A stretch of DNA of 64,000 nucleotides. Source: Colwellia sp. 1_MG-2023 (GTDB taxonomy: Bacteria; Pseudomonadota; Gammaproteobacteria; Enterobacterales; Alteromonadaceae). The position numbers and the translations under genes are program-made. The stretch spans positions 62,001 to 126,000 of the forward strand of contig NZ_JAUOPE010000010.1 of the NCBI RefSeq assembly GCF_030546755.1, in the 5' to 3' direction. Positions within the stretch are counted from its first letter, which is position 1; every line of letters starts with the position of its first letter. Under the pieces are notes generated by a model. It was not told the origin of the DNA. It saw only the letters and a program-made list of their open reading frames with translations, and ran no database searches. Shown here piece after piece: positions 55,299 through 64,000 of the stretch.

Positions 55299-55437
55299 CT
55301 CAGAATTAAAATAACGTGACGGCTTTGTCTAAATCACCTCGATTTAGCTTAAAATAAATTACTTTGCTGCGTTAAGTGAATTTGAAATATGAATAACTAT
55401 TACATGCATTCACTTGCCTTGTCTAAAACGCTTTAAA
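55299..55437. repeat. Intergenic direct repeat, copy A (139 bp)
   Basis: Starts CTCAGAATTAAAATAACGTG and ends GCCTTGTCTAAAACGCTTTAAA. Almost the same as copy B at 55479-55617, with about six single-base differences; repeat period is 180 bases. Contains an internal inverted repeat CTAAATC-ACCTC-GATTTAG and two TTGTCTAAA blocks. Confidence 0.9.
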
Positions 55438-55478
55438 CTCTATCAGCTGAGGAGGGTGTTAATACAGAGAATATATTT

Positions 55479-55617
55479 CTCAGAATTAAAATAACGTGAC
55501 GGCTTTGTCTAAATCACCTTGATTTAGCTTAAAGTAAATTACTTTGCTTCGTTAAGTGAATGTGAAATATGAATAACTATTACCTGCATTCATTTGCCTT
55601 GTCTAAAACGCTTTAAA
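55479..55617. repeat. Intergenic direct repeat, copy B (139 bp)
   Basis: Second copy of the 139-bp unit, separated from copy A by 41 bases. Shares the internal hairpin and the GAATAACTATTAC block. No ORF of note in either copy; might be a MITE or REP-like element or a local tandem duplication. Confidence 0.9.
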
Positions 55618-55632
55618 TTTTCTTTGCTGAAC

Positions 55633-55658
55633 GGTTATATATCATCAGATATATAACC
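55633..55658. terminator. Stem-loop downstream of the Tsx-like gene
   Basis: Perfect ten-base arms GGTTATATAT/ATATATAACC around a CATCAG loop, 14 bases beyond the stop of the Tsx-like gene. No T-run follows on the minus strand, so it may stabilise the 3' end rather than terminate on its own. Confidence 0.5.
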
Positions 55659-55671
55659 TATTTATTGTTAA

Positions 55672-56349
55672 TTAAAAGTGATATTTCAGCAGTAAATTCA
55701 TGTTTTTCTCATCAATATTATTAACACCATATTTGTTGTGCCAATAAACATATTCAACCCCGACATAAAGCTTGTTTTTTATGCTCAGTAAATCAGCAAT
55801 GTTATATTTTAATTGCGAAGTAAAGTTGTAACTGGTGCTGTTGTCATCGTTCGATGGTACATAATCAAGAAAGCCATCATAAGTTAATCCTGCAATCGGC
55901 ACCTTCCACGTTAGGGTGACTTGTTGGCCATTGTCGCCAGAATCGTTATTTCTATGGTATAGGTTCAAGTTGAAATAAGTAAAATGTGGTAACTTTAAGC
56001 TAGTGCCCAGCCCCATTAAGTAATGGGTAAAACCGTCACCAATTTCAGCTGTGGTGGCAAAGTATATGTTTTTAAAAAAGTCATTTTGATATTGCGAAAG
56101 CTGAAATCGAGGTGAGATTTCAGCATAGGTTTCTTTGTTACCATTTGCAGACTGCAAGCGATCAACAAAGAGAAAACTATCTCCCCAGCTATATCCTCCT
56201 GCATGTTCAAAGGTGAACACGGTACGATTATTGTCGCCTAATTGATAATTATTGCCTTTGAGTAAGGTCGCACTAAAATCAGTCCACAGTGTTTCAGCAG
56301 AACTGGTCAGTGAGGTAAGCAATAATAGAGCGGTAGATAAATATTTCAT
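55672..56349 (-). CDS. Nucleoside-specific channel-forming protein, Tsx-like
   Basis: 225 aa with a signal peptide (YLSTALLLLTSLTSSA). Mature protein is a small outer-membrane beta-barrel: alternating aromatic strands such as FTFEHAGGYSWGDSFLFVDR and YLMGLGTSLKLPHFTYFNLN, ending in aromatic LLLKYHF. WGDSFLFVDR and similar segments match the Channel_Tsx family. Nucleoside uptake is the family role. It starts 15 bases after the chemoreceptor gene, so the two are probably one operon. Confidence 0.85.
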   Translation of the reverse strand: MKYLSTALLLLTSLTSSAETLWTDFSATLLKGNNYQLGDNNRTVFTFEHAGGYSWGDSFLFVDRLQSANGNKETYAEISPRFQLSQYQNDFFKNIYFATTAEIGDGFTHYLMGLGTSLKLPHFTYFNLNLYHRNNDSGDNGQQVTLTWKVPIAGLTYDGFLDYVPSNDDNSTSYNFTSQLKYNIADLLSIKNKLYVGVEYVYWHNKYGVNNIDEKNMNLLLKYHF

Positions 56350-56364
56350 AAGTATTTGTCCTTC

Positions 56365-58314
56365 CTATTCAGTTTTAAACTGTGAGACAAGGTTTTCTAA
56401 TTGCTGTTTTTGTTGATTAAGTTCATTCATAATCGCAGCAGTATTATCTGATAAAGTTGATATTTCAACTGCCATATCAGCAATTTTAGTGACATTTTGA
56501 TTTAATTCATTAATAACACTAGATTGCTCTTGCGTTGCTGTGGCTACTTGAACGTTCATTGTCGTAATTTCATTGATTTCACCAACCACTTCACTTAACA
56601 CGTCTTTAGCTTCATTTGTTTTATGTAAGCCTTCACTGGCTAATTTTGTATTTTCTTCCATGGCTGTAACCGTTTCTTTAGCTTGTGATTGTAGGCGCTT
56701 GATCACATCATTAATTTCTTGAGTCGAGCTTTGTGTTCTTCCGGCTAATGTTCTCACTTCATCGGCGACAACTGCAAAGCCTCTACCTTGTTCACCGGCT
56801 CTTGCGGCTTCAATTGCTGCATTAAGTGCCAGTAAATTTGTTTGTTCTGAAATACTACTAATGGTATCTAAAACCGAACTGATCATTTGTGTTTGCTCGG
56901 CCAAGCTAACAATTTTTTCTTGGGTAATGCGGTTACTTTCTTGGAGTTGTTGCATCACATTACTTGAATCATCAACTCGTTGATTCGATGTGTTAATTTG
57001 TTCTTCTGATTTTTCTGTTTTCGTAGCAGTACTCGTGGCAAGCTCACTAACTTCTTGAATACTATGGCTCATTTCATTGGTTGCCGTAGCTACAGAGTCT
57101 GATTCTATTTGTTGGTCAGCCACTAAAGAATTTACTTTAGCTGCCATTGCGCTGAGTTGATCAAATGATGCAGACATTACTTTTTCATTCTGCTTTATCT
57201 CCACCATGATTTCTTTTACTTTGCCGATAATCGCGTTAAAACCTTTTGCTAATAAGGCTAATTCGTCGTTACCTTTTTCATTTAAAGTATGAGTTAAATC
57301 ACCACCTTTGCCTGCCATGGCAAGTAAGCGTTCGCCAATATTTAAAATAGGTTTGGTAATACGATTAGCAAGAATTACCATTAAAAATATAAATACCGCT
57401 ACTATTACGGCATTGAGTAAAGCCGTTTGTGTTAATGCAGAATGAATTTTTGATAAGGGTTCTGCCTTTGGCAGCATGGCAATGATTTTCCAGTTCAACT
57501 CAGGTAAACCAACACTTGCGACATAAAAATCTTCATCGTTATAATTTACATCGTCATATACATAGCCTGCATTTGAACTGAGTAATTTGCTTGAGGAATT
57601 AGAGAAGCCATTTAGTTGAGATAATGTTTGACTATTTAATGATGAAAGTTGTGGATGAATAAGAATATTTCCTTGGTTATCTGTGACAAAAACATAGCCT
57701 TTTTCACCAACCTTGTTACTTAGAATGCTTTTACTTATTTCATCAACTGGATATCCAAAACCAGCGATACCAAGATCTCTACCTTGATAACGAATACGAT
57801 AATTAACAAATGCGGTTAGTTTAGTGGTGCCTTTTTCGATATCGAAGGATATTTCATAAGGTTTATCGCTTTTTAAAAATTGATAAAACCAAGCATCGCC
57901 TTGAGGAGATACTTGCCGAGATATGCCTGTTTGAGTGTAATAATTGTTAGTGATATTTGAAACCCAGTAAACGGTAAAGGCACCGTTTTCTTTCCGTAAA
58001 TTTTCTAAATAATCAATAAGTTGATTCTGACCACTGTCAGATTCACCAGCTAGTACCCAATCTAAAAGGAATTTGTTTTGTGCTATCCCTTTAGAGAGTT
58101 CTATTGGAGTGCTAAGTTGTTCTCTGATCCGAGATTCAACTTTTGCCAATTGGTTTGGCAGTAAATCTTGTTCGATATTATTTTGAAAGACATTGCTAAA
58201 AATAAAGTTATTTAGCGCTAAACTAAAGATAGATAAGGTGATCAACGAGGTGGTAATTACAGCTATCAGCGTTTGCCGAATTGAACGGTTAGTTAACCAA
58301 TTACTCATATTCAT
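56365..58314 (-). CDS. Methyl-accepting chemotaxis protein with Cache-type sensor
   Basis: 649 aa. TM1 (about 12-32), large periplasmic Cache-like sensor (about 33-290, with [20 protein letters not shown] and [18 protein letters not shown]), TM2 (about 297-316), HAMP, and a signalling domain with the hairpin tip [20 protein letters not shown]. No C-terminal CheR pentapeptide. Ligand unknown; the partnered Tsx-like channel suggests a nucleoside or similar compound. Both genes interrupt the usual yggL-trmB neighbourhood. Confidence 0.93.
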   Translation of the reverse strand: MNMSNWLTNRSIRQTLIAVITTSLITLSIFSLALNNFIFSNVFQNNIEQDLLPNQLAKVESRIREQLSTPIELSKGIAQNKFLLDWVLAGESDSGQNQLIDYLENLRKENGAFTVYWVSNITNNYYTQTGISRQVSPQGDAWFYQFLKSDKPYEISFDIEKGTTKLTAFVNYRIRYQGRDLGIAGFGYPVDEISKSILSNKVGEKGYVFVTDNQGNILIHPQLSSLNSQTLSQLNGFSNSSSKLLSSNAGYVYDDVNYNDEDFYVASVGLPELNWKIIAMLPKAEPLSKIHSALTQTALLNAVIVAVFIFLMVILANRITKPILNIGERLLAMAGKGGDLTHTLNEKGNDELALLAKGFNAIIGKVKEIMVEIKQNEKVMSASFDQLSAMAAKVNSLVADQQIESDSVATATNEMSHSIQEVSELATSTATKTEKSEEQINTSNQRVDDSSNVMQQLQESNRITQEKIVSLAEQTQMISSVLDTISSISEQTNLLALNAAIEAARAGEQGRGFAVVADEVRTLAGRTQSSTQEINDVIKRLQSQAKETVTAMEENTKLASEGLHKTNEAKDVLSEVVGEINEITTMNVQVATATQEQSSVINELNQNVTKIADMAVEISTLSDNTAAIMNELNQQKQQLENLVSQFKTE

Positions 58315-58373
58315 AAAAATAGGCTTCCAGAAGCTAGGTTATTATTTTTTAGTATGCTAAGTCGTGGTAAATA

Positions 58374-58400
58374 TAGATAAATATTAATTATATTTATCTA
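58374..58400. promoter_or_regulatory. Inverted repeat between chemoreceptor and trmB
   Basis: Perfect ten-base arms TAGATAAATA/TATTTATCTA with a seven-base loop TTAATTA in the 198-base divergent region. AT-rich and symmetric, so it may be an operator or simply a chance AT palindrome. No regulator identified. Confidence 0.3.
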
Positions 58401-58512
58401 CAGTATTGCCTATGCTGAATAAATTGCCTAATTACTTAAATAAAATTCGTGGTGCTAATTGAGTTTAAGCTGTTAACGTTAGATAATATGTGCCCTTAAT
58501 TTCCAGTAGAAA

Positions 58513-59244
58513 ATGATTATGACCGAAAGAACCCATAAAACTGTCGAACAAGCCGAACAAGAAGGCAAATATATTCGAAAAGTACGTAGTTTTGTTAAAC
58601 GTGAAGGGCGTTTAACTAATGCGCAAGCGCGTGCGTTAGAGCTGCATTGGCAGACCATGGGATTAGATCATCATAAAAATGTAATTGATCCAAGTGCTGT
58701 ATTTAACAATGACAATCCTGTAGTACTTGAAATTGGTTTTGGTATGGGAAAATCTTTAGTAGAAATGGCAAAAAATGCGCCAGAGTTAAACTTTATCGGG
58801 ATTGAAGTACATAAGCCAGGTGTTGGTGCTTGTATTGCTTTAGCTCAGGAAGAAGGTATTAAAAACCTGAGAGTATATGAACATGATGCTATTGAAATAT
58901 TAGCAGATTGTATTCCAGACGCTTCGATCACTACCGTACAATTATTTTTCCCTGATCCTTGGCACAAAAAGAAACACCACAAACGCCGTATTGTTTCTCC
59001 TGAATTTGTTGAAACTATTCGCCAAAAACTAAAAATTGGCGGTGTATTTCATATGGCAACAGACTGGGAAAATTACGCAGAATGTATGCTTGAAGATATG
59101 CAAGCTTCTGCAGGTTATAAAAATTTATCTGAAAACAATGACTTTGTGCCTCGTCCTGACTCTCGACCTTTAACTAAATTTGAAAATCGAGGCCAGCGCT
59201 TGGGGCATGGCGTTTGGGATCTACAATTTCAGCGAGTTGATTAA
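58513..59244 (+). CDS. trmB: tRNA (guanine-46-N7)-methyltransferase
   Basis: 243-aa SAM-dependent enzyme methylating G46 of tRNAs. SAM-binding motif [15 protein letters not shown], conserved [14 protein letters not shown] and the catalytic region [16 protein letters not shown] are present; the C-terminal [17 protein letters not shown] is typical. ATG 58513 or 58519. E. coli TrmB is 239 aa. Confidence 0.97.
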   Translation: MIMTERTHKTVEQAEQEGKYIRKVRSFVKREGRLTNAQARALELHWQTMGLDHHKNVIDPSAVFNNDNPVVLEIGFGMGKSLVEMAKNAPELNFIGIEVHKPGVGACIALAQEEGIKNLRVYEHDAIEILADCIPDASITTVQLFFPDPWHKKKHHKRRIVSPEFVETIRQKLKIGGVFHMATDWENYAECMLEDMQASAGYKNLSENNDFVPRPDSRPLTKFENRGQRLGHGVWDLQFQRVD

Positions 59245-59303
59245 TTTTCTAGGTAAACGTTTAGCATTAATACATGCTTAAAATGGGAAATAATAGCGAT
59301 TTT

Positions 59304-59337
59304 AAAAGGTGAGCTTCATTGATGATGCTCACCTTTT
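59304..59337. terminator. Bidirectional terminator between trmB and the next gene
   Basis: Eleven-base stem AAAAGGTGAGC/GCTCACCTTTT (59304-59314 and 59327-59337), 12-base loop, with A and T runs on both sides. Confidence 0.9.
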
Positions 59338-59679
59338 TTAATGCATGAATTGTCGTTCAACATAGAATAAATGCTGGCTGTTACGCGTATTTCCCGTTTC
59401 GACTAACCATTGTTGCGTGATAATTTCTTTTGCTAGAGCAAATTGTAAAATTCTGACTTTATAACGGCACCAATAATCAATACTTGCCTGAATATGGCAA
59501 TCAGTATTCGGAAACACTTCGCTTCTATTTTCAACTAATTCGTTTGTTAGGTATTCAACGATTTGAGGTTTTAACTCTGACTCTATTAATTGTTTAAATT
59601 GGGTAAATTGTTTTGCGCGATATAATTGCCATACCATCCAGAGCAATAACCCAACAGCTAAAATCACCAGAATTTCCAA
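59338..59679 (-). CDS. Small membrane-anchored protein, unknown function
   Basis: 113 aa. A single N-terminal hydrophobic helix (ILVILAVGLLLWMVWQLY) anchors a soluble domain rich in charged helices with two cysteines (DCHIQASIDYWCRYKV). No motif recognised. It lies between trmB (convergent, across a terminator) and the alkylation-repair genes (57 bases), same strand as the latter. Coding character is good; function unknown. Confidence 0.65.
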   Translation of the reverse strand: MEILVILAVGLLLWMVWQLYRAKQFTQFKQLIESELKPQIVEYLTNELVENRSEVFPNTDCHIQASIDYWCRYKVRILQFALAKEIITQQWLVETGNTRNSQHLFYVERQFMH

Positions 59680-59736
59680 AATAACCCCTTAATTAAATTT
59701 TTCGCTGATGTTAAAAGAATTTAACCATAAAGGATA

Positions 59737-60228
59737 TTAAATTTTAAATTGCGCTTTTTCGTGCATTAGTAATTTTGCTTTTAATGCTAAGCCACCTGCG
59801 TAACCGGTAAGTTTGCCATTACTGCCTATTACTCTATGACAAGGGATTATTAGTGCGATTGGGTTAGCGCCATTTGCTGTTCCTACGGCTCTAACCGCTT
59901 TTTTATTATTGATTTTGTCAGCAAGCCAAGCATAGCTTTTAGTTTCGCCTTGTTTAATGGTGGTTAATGCCTGCCAAACTTTTTGTTGAAAAGGAGTGCC
60001 TTGTGGCGCTAGCGCAAGATCGAAAGTGGTTCTTTCACCCGCAAAATATTCGGTGAGTTGTTGATGTACTTGGCTAAAGAATGATTCATTTTTAGAACAA
60101 TTCTCTGGTATTGCTAACGCTGCGGCACCTGATTGAAATGCCAGTGCTGTTAAACCATTGTTGTTCGCCGTTAATGCAATGTCGCCATATGGCGAATCGT
60201 AAATACTGTAATACGTATCAGTAGACAT
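59737..60228 (-). CDS. ogt: Methylated-DNA--protein-cysteine methyltransferase
   Basis: 163-aa suicide alkyltransferase that takes methyl groups from O6-methylguanine. Active-site motif IPCHRVIGSNGKLTGYAGG with acceptor cysteine, and the helix-turn-helix segment GTPFQQKVWQALTTIKQGE. Ogt rather than Ada because it is free-standing and of Ogt length (E. coli Ogt 171 aa). It is 21 bases after the Ada-AlkA fusion gene, forming an alkylation-repair operon. Confidence 0.93.
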   Translation of the reverse strand: MSTDTYYSIYDSPYGDIALTANNNGLTALAFQSGAAALAIPENCSKNESFFSQVHQQLTEYFAGERTTFDLALAPQGTPFQQKVWQALTTIKQGETKSYAWLADKINNKKAVRAVGTANGANPIALIIPCHRVIGSNGKLTGYAGGLALKAKLLMHEKAQFKI

Positions 60229-60249
60229 AAGTTTCCTTATCGAATCATC

Positions 60250-61680
60250 TTAATGGGCGAGTGAATGCCACAAATAAATGCAGGCATAAGCTCGCCAAGG
60301 TCGCCAGTTTTCAGCGAGTTGTAAAATTTCTTTATTCGTCGGTTTTTGCTCATCGACAGTGAGTGCTTTAATTATCCCAAGATCTGCACTTGGAAACGCG
60401 TCTGGATCACTTAAACCTCGCATCGCAAGGTAATTTACCGTCCAAGGGCCAATGCCTTTAATTTCGCATAACTGTTTTTCTAATTGTTCTAGTGATGAGT
60501 AGTTTTCAATACTGTCTTGATGCACTTTAAAAAATTCAACCCAACGCTGTAATGTTGCTATGCGTGTGTTTGTTAAACCTACACCTTCATAATCAACGCC
60601 CAGTAATGCTTCAACAGCAGGGAAAACTAAAGCGGTTTCTTTTGGTAACTCAGGTAATTGTTGACCATATTTTTCAGTAATACGTTTCGCAAGGGTCGTT
60701 GCTCCTTTTACTGAGATTTGTTGCCCTAAAATCGCCCGAATGGAAAACTCAAAAATATCCCAACAGCCGGGTAACCTTAGTCCTCGATATTGTATTATGG
60801 TTTTTTCAAGTATTGGGTGTTGCGAAAGTTGTCGGTGGATTAAATCCATATCGGCGTCTAAATCAAACATGCGTCTGATACGGTTGATAACATTATTTAA
60901 GTAACTGTAGTCAGATAACATTATTTTCATCGTTAATGCTGGTTTTTTAGGGTGGTGAGTAATTACTAACCATCCAGTGCAATTATCAATTGAAATGCTA
61001 CGTTGATAGCTATTATCTGTTACTTGCTCTAAGCCTGTTATTTGTCTATTTTGGAAAAAAGATAGCATTAATGGCCAATCAAATGGAGGCCTATAGGGTA
61101 AGCTGATTGTTAAGCATTCATTGCTTTTTAGCATGCTTTTACTGTTTCGTAATAACTTAGGCGAACACTGATATGTTTTTTTTATTGCTTCATTAAAACG
61201 CCTTACGCTATTAAAGCCACTTGCAAAACAGATATCGCTAAAGCTCAATTGAGTCGTAGAAATTAATTTTCGTGCTAATAATAATCTTTGTTGTTGGAAG
61301 TATTCGCTCGGTGAAAGGCCATAATATTGTTGAAATAATCGTTGTAGTTGCCTTGTACTAATAGCGAACTTTGCTGAAATAGTCGTTAAATTATCAGATT
61401 TATAATCAAAACTTTGAATAATTCTTTTTAGTTTAATCGGTAAACTTTTCACCGCAGCTTGTTCAGGAAAACATCGTTTACAAGGAATAAAACCGGCATA
61501 TTGAGCTTGTTCAGCACTTAAATAGTATTGTACATTCTCTGGTTTTGGTGGCCGAGCAGGGCAAATTGGTCGACAAAAAATACCTGTGGTGATCACACCG
61601 GTAAAAAACTTACCATCAAATCTGGCATCTCTACTGAGTCTTGCGGTTTCGCAAGTCTGAACATCAAGTGGTTCTTTCAT
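60250..61680 (-). CDS. Ada-AraC-AlkA fusion: regulator and 3-methyladenine glycosylase II
   Basis: 476 aa. Order: Ada zinc-binding/methyl-acceptor domain (about 10-75; GIFCRPICPARPPKPENVQY and IPCKRC give Cx3C and Cx2C), AraC-type HTH (about 90-180; ISTRQLQRLFQQYYGLSPSE), AlkA N-domain, and HhH-GPD glycosylase (FEFSIRAILGQQISVKGAT, EIKGIGPWTVNYLAMRGLSD, then FPSADLGI with the catalytic Asp). It links sensing of methyl phosphotriesters to base excision and probably activates its own operon with ogt. Confidence 0.93.
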   Translation of the reverse strand: MKEPLDVQTCETARLSRDARFDGKFFTGVITTGIFCRPICPARPPKPENVQYYLSAEQAQYAGFIPCKRCFPEQAAVKSLPIKLKRIIQSFDYKSDNLTTISAKFAISTRQLQRLFQQYYGLSPSEYFQQQRLLLARKLISTTQLSFSDICFASGFNSVRRFNEAIKKTYQCSPKLLRNSKSMLKSNECLTISLPYRPPFDWPLMLSFFQNRQITGLEQVTDNSYQRSISIDNCTGWLVITHHPKKPALTMKIMLSDYSYLNNVINRIRRMFDLDADMDLIHRQLSQHPILEKTIIQYRGLRLPGCWDIFEFSIRAILGQQISVKGATTLAKRITEKYGQQLPELPKETALVFPAVEALLGVDYEGVGLTNTRIATLQRWVEFFKVHQDSIENYSSLEQLEKQLCEIKGIGPWTVNYLAMRGLSDPDAFPSADLGIIKALTVDEQKPTNKEILQLAENWRPWRAYACIYLWHSLAH

Positions 61681-62047
61681 GGAAGTTCTTATTGAAGGAG
61701 TAATGTGATTAATCTAAATTCAATTTAACTTATTTACTGGCGAAAATCAGACATTAATAACAAAATTTATAATGAAAATTTTAAAAATCATGTAAATTTT
61801 TTCGAAAAATCACTAAACAATTATTTTTCTCAATCAAAGAAAAATATAAGATAAATCATCTGGATAATTAATGTTTTTGCGCTATTTTTAAGAATAACTT
61901 AGTCATTTTTAATATTTCGTCAGTATTTTTAAACTTTACGTAAGCTTTAATTGGAATGCATCAATATAGTGTTTTATGAAAGCAAATAATTAAAAAAAAT
62001 ATACGAATAAAAAACAATCAAAAATTTTAACGTTCGGGGAGAGCAGA
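61681..62047. other. Intergenic region, 367 bp
   Basis: AT-rich spacer between the divergent Ada-AlkA and TonB-receptor genes. Holds both promoters; no clear Fur, Zur or LexA site seen by eye. GGGGAG at 62038-62043 is the ribosome site of the receptor. Confidence 0.55.
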
Positions 62048-64000
62048 ATGTCGCAAGGCTATCATCACAGAAGTACCCATTTCCAACGCAAAAAAAGCAA
62101 AGTTGCTCAAGCAATTATTTCATCACTATTTATAGCCCCTCTTTTAGTTAGTGCGGCAGAAGAAATACCAGAAGAAGTAGAAATCATGACGGTTACTGCA
62201 CAAAAACGTGTGCAAAACATCATGAAAGTTCCTGTGACTGTTGACAGTGTTTCTGAGGAAACCATTAAACAATCAGGCTCTGTAATGCTTGATGATATTG
62301 ATAAATTTATTCCAGGCTTTGATTTTAGTGGTGGAGATGTTACTCAAGCAGGCGTCACTATGCGTGGCGTTTCTAGTCCAAATATCAGTGTTGGTGGCGA
62401 TCCTTCTACGGCAACATTTTTTGATGGCGTATATATGCCAAGAGCGGCACAAAACGTATTGTTCTCAGATATGCAACGTGTGGAAGTGTTAAAAGGCCCT
62501 CAAGGTACACTTTTTGGTAAAAATGCGGCAATGGGGGTTGTTAATATGATCCCTAATGCACCAGAAGATGATACTTATGGTTTTGTAAAAGGTACTTTTG
62601 GTACTGACAATATGCAGCGTATTGAGGGGATGTTTAACTTTGCTCTCTCAGATAGCGTTTATGTGCGCATGAATGCATTATCTAATCAACAAGATGGTTA
62701 TATTAAGAATGTTTCACAATCAACGTTGACTAGCAAGAAGTCAGGTGACGGCGGTGAGAAAGGTCATCAAGCGGCTAGGGTTGCTGTAAAGTGGGATATT
62801 TCAAGTCGAACGAATGTTCAGTTGTCATATGACTGGGATAAGTTAGATCAAGCACCAGGTGCTGCTATTGGTTTAAGTCCTTACGCTGAAAACCCGACTA
62901 ACCCATTCGCTAGTACTTTTGCCAACGACGTAGTAAACGGTGGTGAAAGTCGTGATATGACAGCAACAACATTTAAGTTAAATCATGAGTTTAACGATAA
63001 TTGGTCAATGATGTTCATTACCAGTTTTCGTGAATGGGAGACCAGTAACCGTATTGATGAAGATGGCACGGCAGAAGTTACTCGTTATTTAGATACTGAC
63101 AATCATGAAGATTCCAATATCTTTTATAACGAATTACAAGTTAATTATAATAGCCATAACTTTAACTACGTAGGTGGTATTACCTATTCAAAAGAAGATG
63201 TGCATCAAACAACGTTTATTAATACTACTACGGATACAGCAGCACGTTTAGTTTCAGGACAGTTAAATGATCAATTATCGGCCGGTGTTAGACAACAATT
63301 TGCTGGTGCTATAGGGGTTAACCCCGATGATGTCCCACAAGAAACCGTTGACTTTTTACTCAGTCAATATGGTTTACCTTTAGAGCATATGTGGGATCCA
63401 GAGCAATGGGCAGCGACATTAAATGTGATGGGAGCTGCAGGTGATATTATGGATTACCTTGCGTATATCGGGGTAGTACCGCCAGGAACTCCTTTAACGG
63501 CTGATATAGTGGCGCTTACCGGTGATGCAACATATGATATTGTTGCTCAACAAATGGGTATAGCAGAAATATTTGGCCCAAGTTATGCTGGTCAAATGTG
63601 GTCAGAAAACTTTATCAATAATGGTGAATTTGTCAGTTATGGCATTTACTCAGATTTTGATTTCCAATTATCTGATAAATGGAATGTTTTCTTTGGGTTG
63701 CGTTATTCAGAAGACGAAAAAGACTTCTCGTGGCAAGTCTCTGAAACACAATTCGCGCAAACTCGCCCTGGTGTCGGCAATATTTTATTCCCTGCACGTG
63801 AGCAATTATGGCAATCAAAATCATGGAGTAAAACTACAGGGCGTTTAGGTGCTGGCTATATTATTAATGATGATCATATGGTATTTGCCTCTGTTGCAAC
63901 CGGCTATAAAGCGGGTGGTTTTGACTCGCTTAATTCTCCTCACAGTGAAACCGATGGTTCGATAATTATCGATCCAAATACGGGAGATGTGGTTGATGTA
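62048..64000 (+). CDS. TonB-dependent outer-membrane receptor (partial)
   Basis: First 651 codons, still open at the window end. Signal peptide in residues 1-36 with a long basic n-region (RSTHFQRKKSKVAQAIISSL). TonB box region EIMTVTAQKRVQNIMKVPVT, plug domain with VEVLKGPQGTLFGKNAAMGV, then beta-barrel strands (GYKAGGFDSLNSPH). Closest in style to the large Alteromonadales/sphingomonad TBDT class that takes up carbohydrates, siderophores or aromatic compounds; substrate cannot be inferred. GGGGAG seven bases before the ATG. Confidence 0.92.
   Translation, partial: MSQGYHHRSTHFQRKKSKVAQAIISSLFIAPLLVSAAEEIPEEVEIMTVTAQKRVQNIMKVPVTVDSVSEETIKQSGSVMLDDIDKFIPGFDFSGGDVTQAGVTMRGVSSPNISVGGDPSTATFFDGVYMPRAAQNVLFSDMQRVEVLKGPQGTLFGKNAAMGVVNMIPNAPEDDTYGFVKGTFGTDNMQRIEGMFNFALSDSVYVRMNALSNQQDGYIKNVSQSTLTSKKSGDGGEKGHQAARVAVKWDISSRTNVQLSYDWDKLDQAPGAAIGLSPYAENPTNPFASTFANDVVNGGESRDMTATTFKLNHEFNDNWSMMFITSFREWETSNRIDEDGTAEVTRYLDTDNHEDSNIFYNELQVNYNSHNFNYVGGITYSKEDVHQTTFINTTTDTAARLVSGQLNDQLSAGVRQQFAGAIGVNPDDVPQETVDFLLSQYGLPLEHMWDPEQWAATLNVMGAAGDIMDYLAYIGVVPPGTPLTADIVALTGDATYDIVAQQMGIAEIFGPSYAGQMWSENFINNGEFVSYGIYSDFDFQLSDKWNVFFGLRYSEDEKDFSWQVSETQFAQTRPGVGNILFPAREQLWQSKSWSKTTGRLGAGYIINDDHMVFASVATGYKAGGFDSLNSPHSETDGSIIIDPNTGDVVDV

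Noticed and set aside
55299..55617. CRISPR array
   Set aside because: Only two units of 139 bp, with one 41-base spacer; far too long for CRISPR repeats and no cas genes.

Overview
The window looks like a chromosomal segment of a marine gammaproteobacterium of the order Alteromonadales, most likely Colwelliaceae (Colwellia/Thalassotalea-like). This is inferred from low G+C, the gene order nadB / rpoE-rseABC-lepA-lepB-rnc-era-recO-pdxJ-acpS / barA / rlmD-relA-mazG, two PEP-CTERM proteins and a TonB-dependent receptor. No database search was possible; every identification rests on motifs and recalled families.

Layout. 1-3.3 kb: a cut-off membrane protein, a PspB-like small membrane protein, slyD, ygfZ, and sdhE-ygfX. 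3.3-24.2 kb: a conserved core with nadB, the sigma-E operon (rpoE-rseA-rseB-rseC), lepA-lepB-rnc-era-recO-pdxJ-acpS, barA opposite rlmD-relA-mazG, an iron-dependent alcohol dehydrogenase and a YebC-family regulator. 24.2-32.8 kb is accessory: a small secreted protein with two possible microproteins, a LysR regulator, then a four-gene operon of coiled-coil protein, OmpA-family membrane protein with a putative roadblock-like domain, Rab/Ras-like GTPase and GGDEF-EAL protein, and a PEP-CTERM protein. 32.8-41.6 kb: an RND efflux operon (MFP-RND-OMF) running tightly into a medium-chain dehydrogenase and glutaminase, with a divergent LysR regulator. 41.6-48 kb: a DnaJ-related protein, a PEP-CTERM protein behind a sigma-54-type promoter, a zinc-homeostasis cluster (DUF1826, 31-aa microprotein, Zur, MerC, COG0523 GTPase) behind a Zur-box palindrome, and a serine beta-lactamase-like hydrolase.

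48.2-52.7 kb is a mosaic island next to tRNA-Thr. Three decayed copies of the tRNA-Thr 3' end delimit two segments. One carries an SOS-controlled umuDC pair. The other carries a tyrosine-integrase remnant and an unrecognised overlapping gene pair (cytosolic 331-aa protein plus 156-aa membrane protein). That pair is the best candidate here for an undescribed, possibly defensive, system. Functional tRNA-Thr(TGT) and tRNA-Phe(GAA) follow.

53-64 kb: a half-size GDT1-type transporter, yggX, mutY, yggL, a duplicated 139-bp intergenic repeat, a Tsx-like channel with a chemoreceptor, trmB, an alkylation-repair pair (ogt and an Ada-AlkA fusion), and the first 651 codons of a TonB-dependent receptor that runs off the window.

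The two most system-like accessory loci are the GTPase/OmpA/coiled-coil/GGDEF-EAL operon (26.6-31.6 kb), which may couple a small GTPase to c-di-GMP and the envelope, and the island gene pair (50.7-52.1 kb).
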